Source: Stichopus chloronotus
Taxonomy: Eukaryota > Echinodermata > Holothuroidea > Aspidochirotida > Stichopodidae
Direction of reading: 5' to 3'
DNA length: 64,000 nucleotides
Assembly: GCA_021234535.1 (NCBI GenBank)
Contig: CM037838.1
Span: forward strand, 8,929,506-8,993,505
Position 1 is the stretch's first letter. Each line of letters starts with the position of its first letter. The notes under the pieces are model-generated. The model did not search any database. It was not told where the DNA came from and worked only from the letters and a program-made list of their open reading frames with translations. This document shows positions 63,658-64,000 of this stretch, piece after piece. A program made the position numbers and the translations under genes.

Positions 63658-64000
63658 CTTAAACTTGTTATGTTAAGTGCGAGATATAATTCATTTTGGC
63701 TTTAGCACCAGTAATTAGAGATTTCGTTGCTATATTGGATGATTAGAATTTGATGAACGTTTTTACAGATTATCTCGGCATTTCTACATCGCACCTCCAT
63801 ACTAGAAGCAATTTGTAGAAGCAGCTACACAATATCCGGTATACAGCATGGATCTTGAGGTCGAGACTCCAATTGTTGTGCCTAATCAATTCTCCTGAGA
63901 TTGCGGATTAGTTTGAAAAAAATTATAGAAAAATGCTGATTCCAGGAATTATGAAGAAAAATACCGGAAATATCATTTATCGCATCCGTGAAGCATAGAT
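63658..64000. other. Non-coding end of window
   Basis: No gene or repeat recognised. May include remaining LINE 3' untranslated sequence at its start. Confidence 0.5.

Noticed and set aside
1..64000. tRNA, rRNA, snRNA and CRISPR arrays looked for by eye
   Set aside because: No paired A-box and B-box at proper spacing, no conserved rRNA or snRNA runs, and no regularly spaced short repeats. A covariance-model scan would be decisive.

Overview
The window looks like AT-rich (roughly 36% GC by eye) non-coding DNA from an animal genome. No reading frame exceeds 126 codons, and none of the frames reads like an intact protein. There are no operons, ribosome-binding sites or CRISPR arrays, and I found no tRNA- or rRNA-like sequence. 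The repeat content (reverse-transcriptase relics of LINE type, short inverted-repeat transposons, minisatellites, frequent TAGGCCTA octamers, long G or C runs) resembles what I recall of echinoderm or other invertebrate deuterostome genomes. That assignment is an inference from memory, not a search result. The window is best read as an intergenic or intronic stretch.

Layout. 0-6.4 kb: two perfect palindromes (944-963, 2895-2932), a trio of forkhead-type motifs, the first copies of three dispersed repeat families, a 195-bp tandem duplication, and a three-unit repeat whose units carry phased nuclear-receptor half-sites (5947-6400). 6.4-18 kb: mostly featureless, with one inverted-repeat element (13431-13782) and a 13-bp-stem hairpin. 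18.8-19.9 kb: a three-copy tandem array of about 343 bp. 20-30 kb: featureless apart from short sites. 30.6-30.85 kb: a minus-strand reverse-transcriptase relic. 33.4-33.9 kb: a second inverted-repeat element. 38.9-39.3 kb: a third copy of the 13.4 kb element, inverted, with a 33-bp tandem duplication at its edge. 43.5-45.5 kb: a 60-bp minisatellite and a GTA-rich microsatellite interrupted by foreign sequence. 47.6-49 kb: a G-run repeat and a plus-strand LINE tail. 54-59 kb: simple repeats, opposed G and C runs, and a minus-strand LINE remnant ending in a TAAA-type tail. 61.6-64 kb: an 84-bp near-palindrome, another copy of the 13.4 kb element, and a plus-strand LINE 3' end.

Nothing seen works together as a gene system. 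The content is transposon remnants plus possible cis-regulatory motifs. The strongest unexplained signals are the half-site-bearing tandem repeat, the 84-bp and 38-bp palindromes, the excess of TAGGCCTA and TGACGTCA octamers, and the recently amplified 343-bp array. I did not find convincing evidence of a new biological system.
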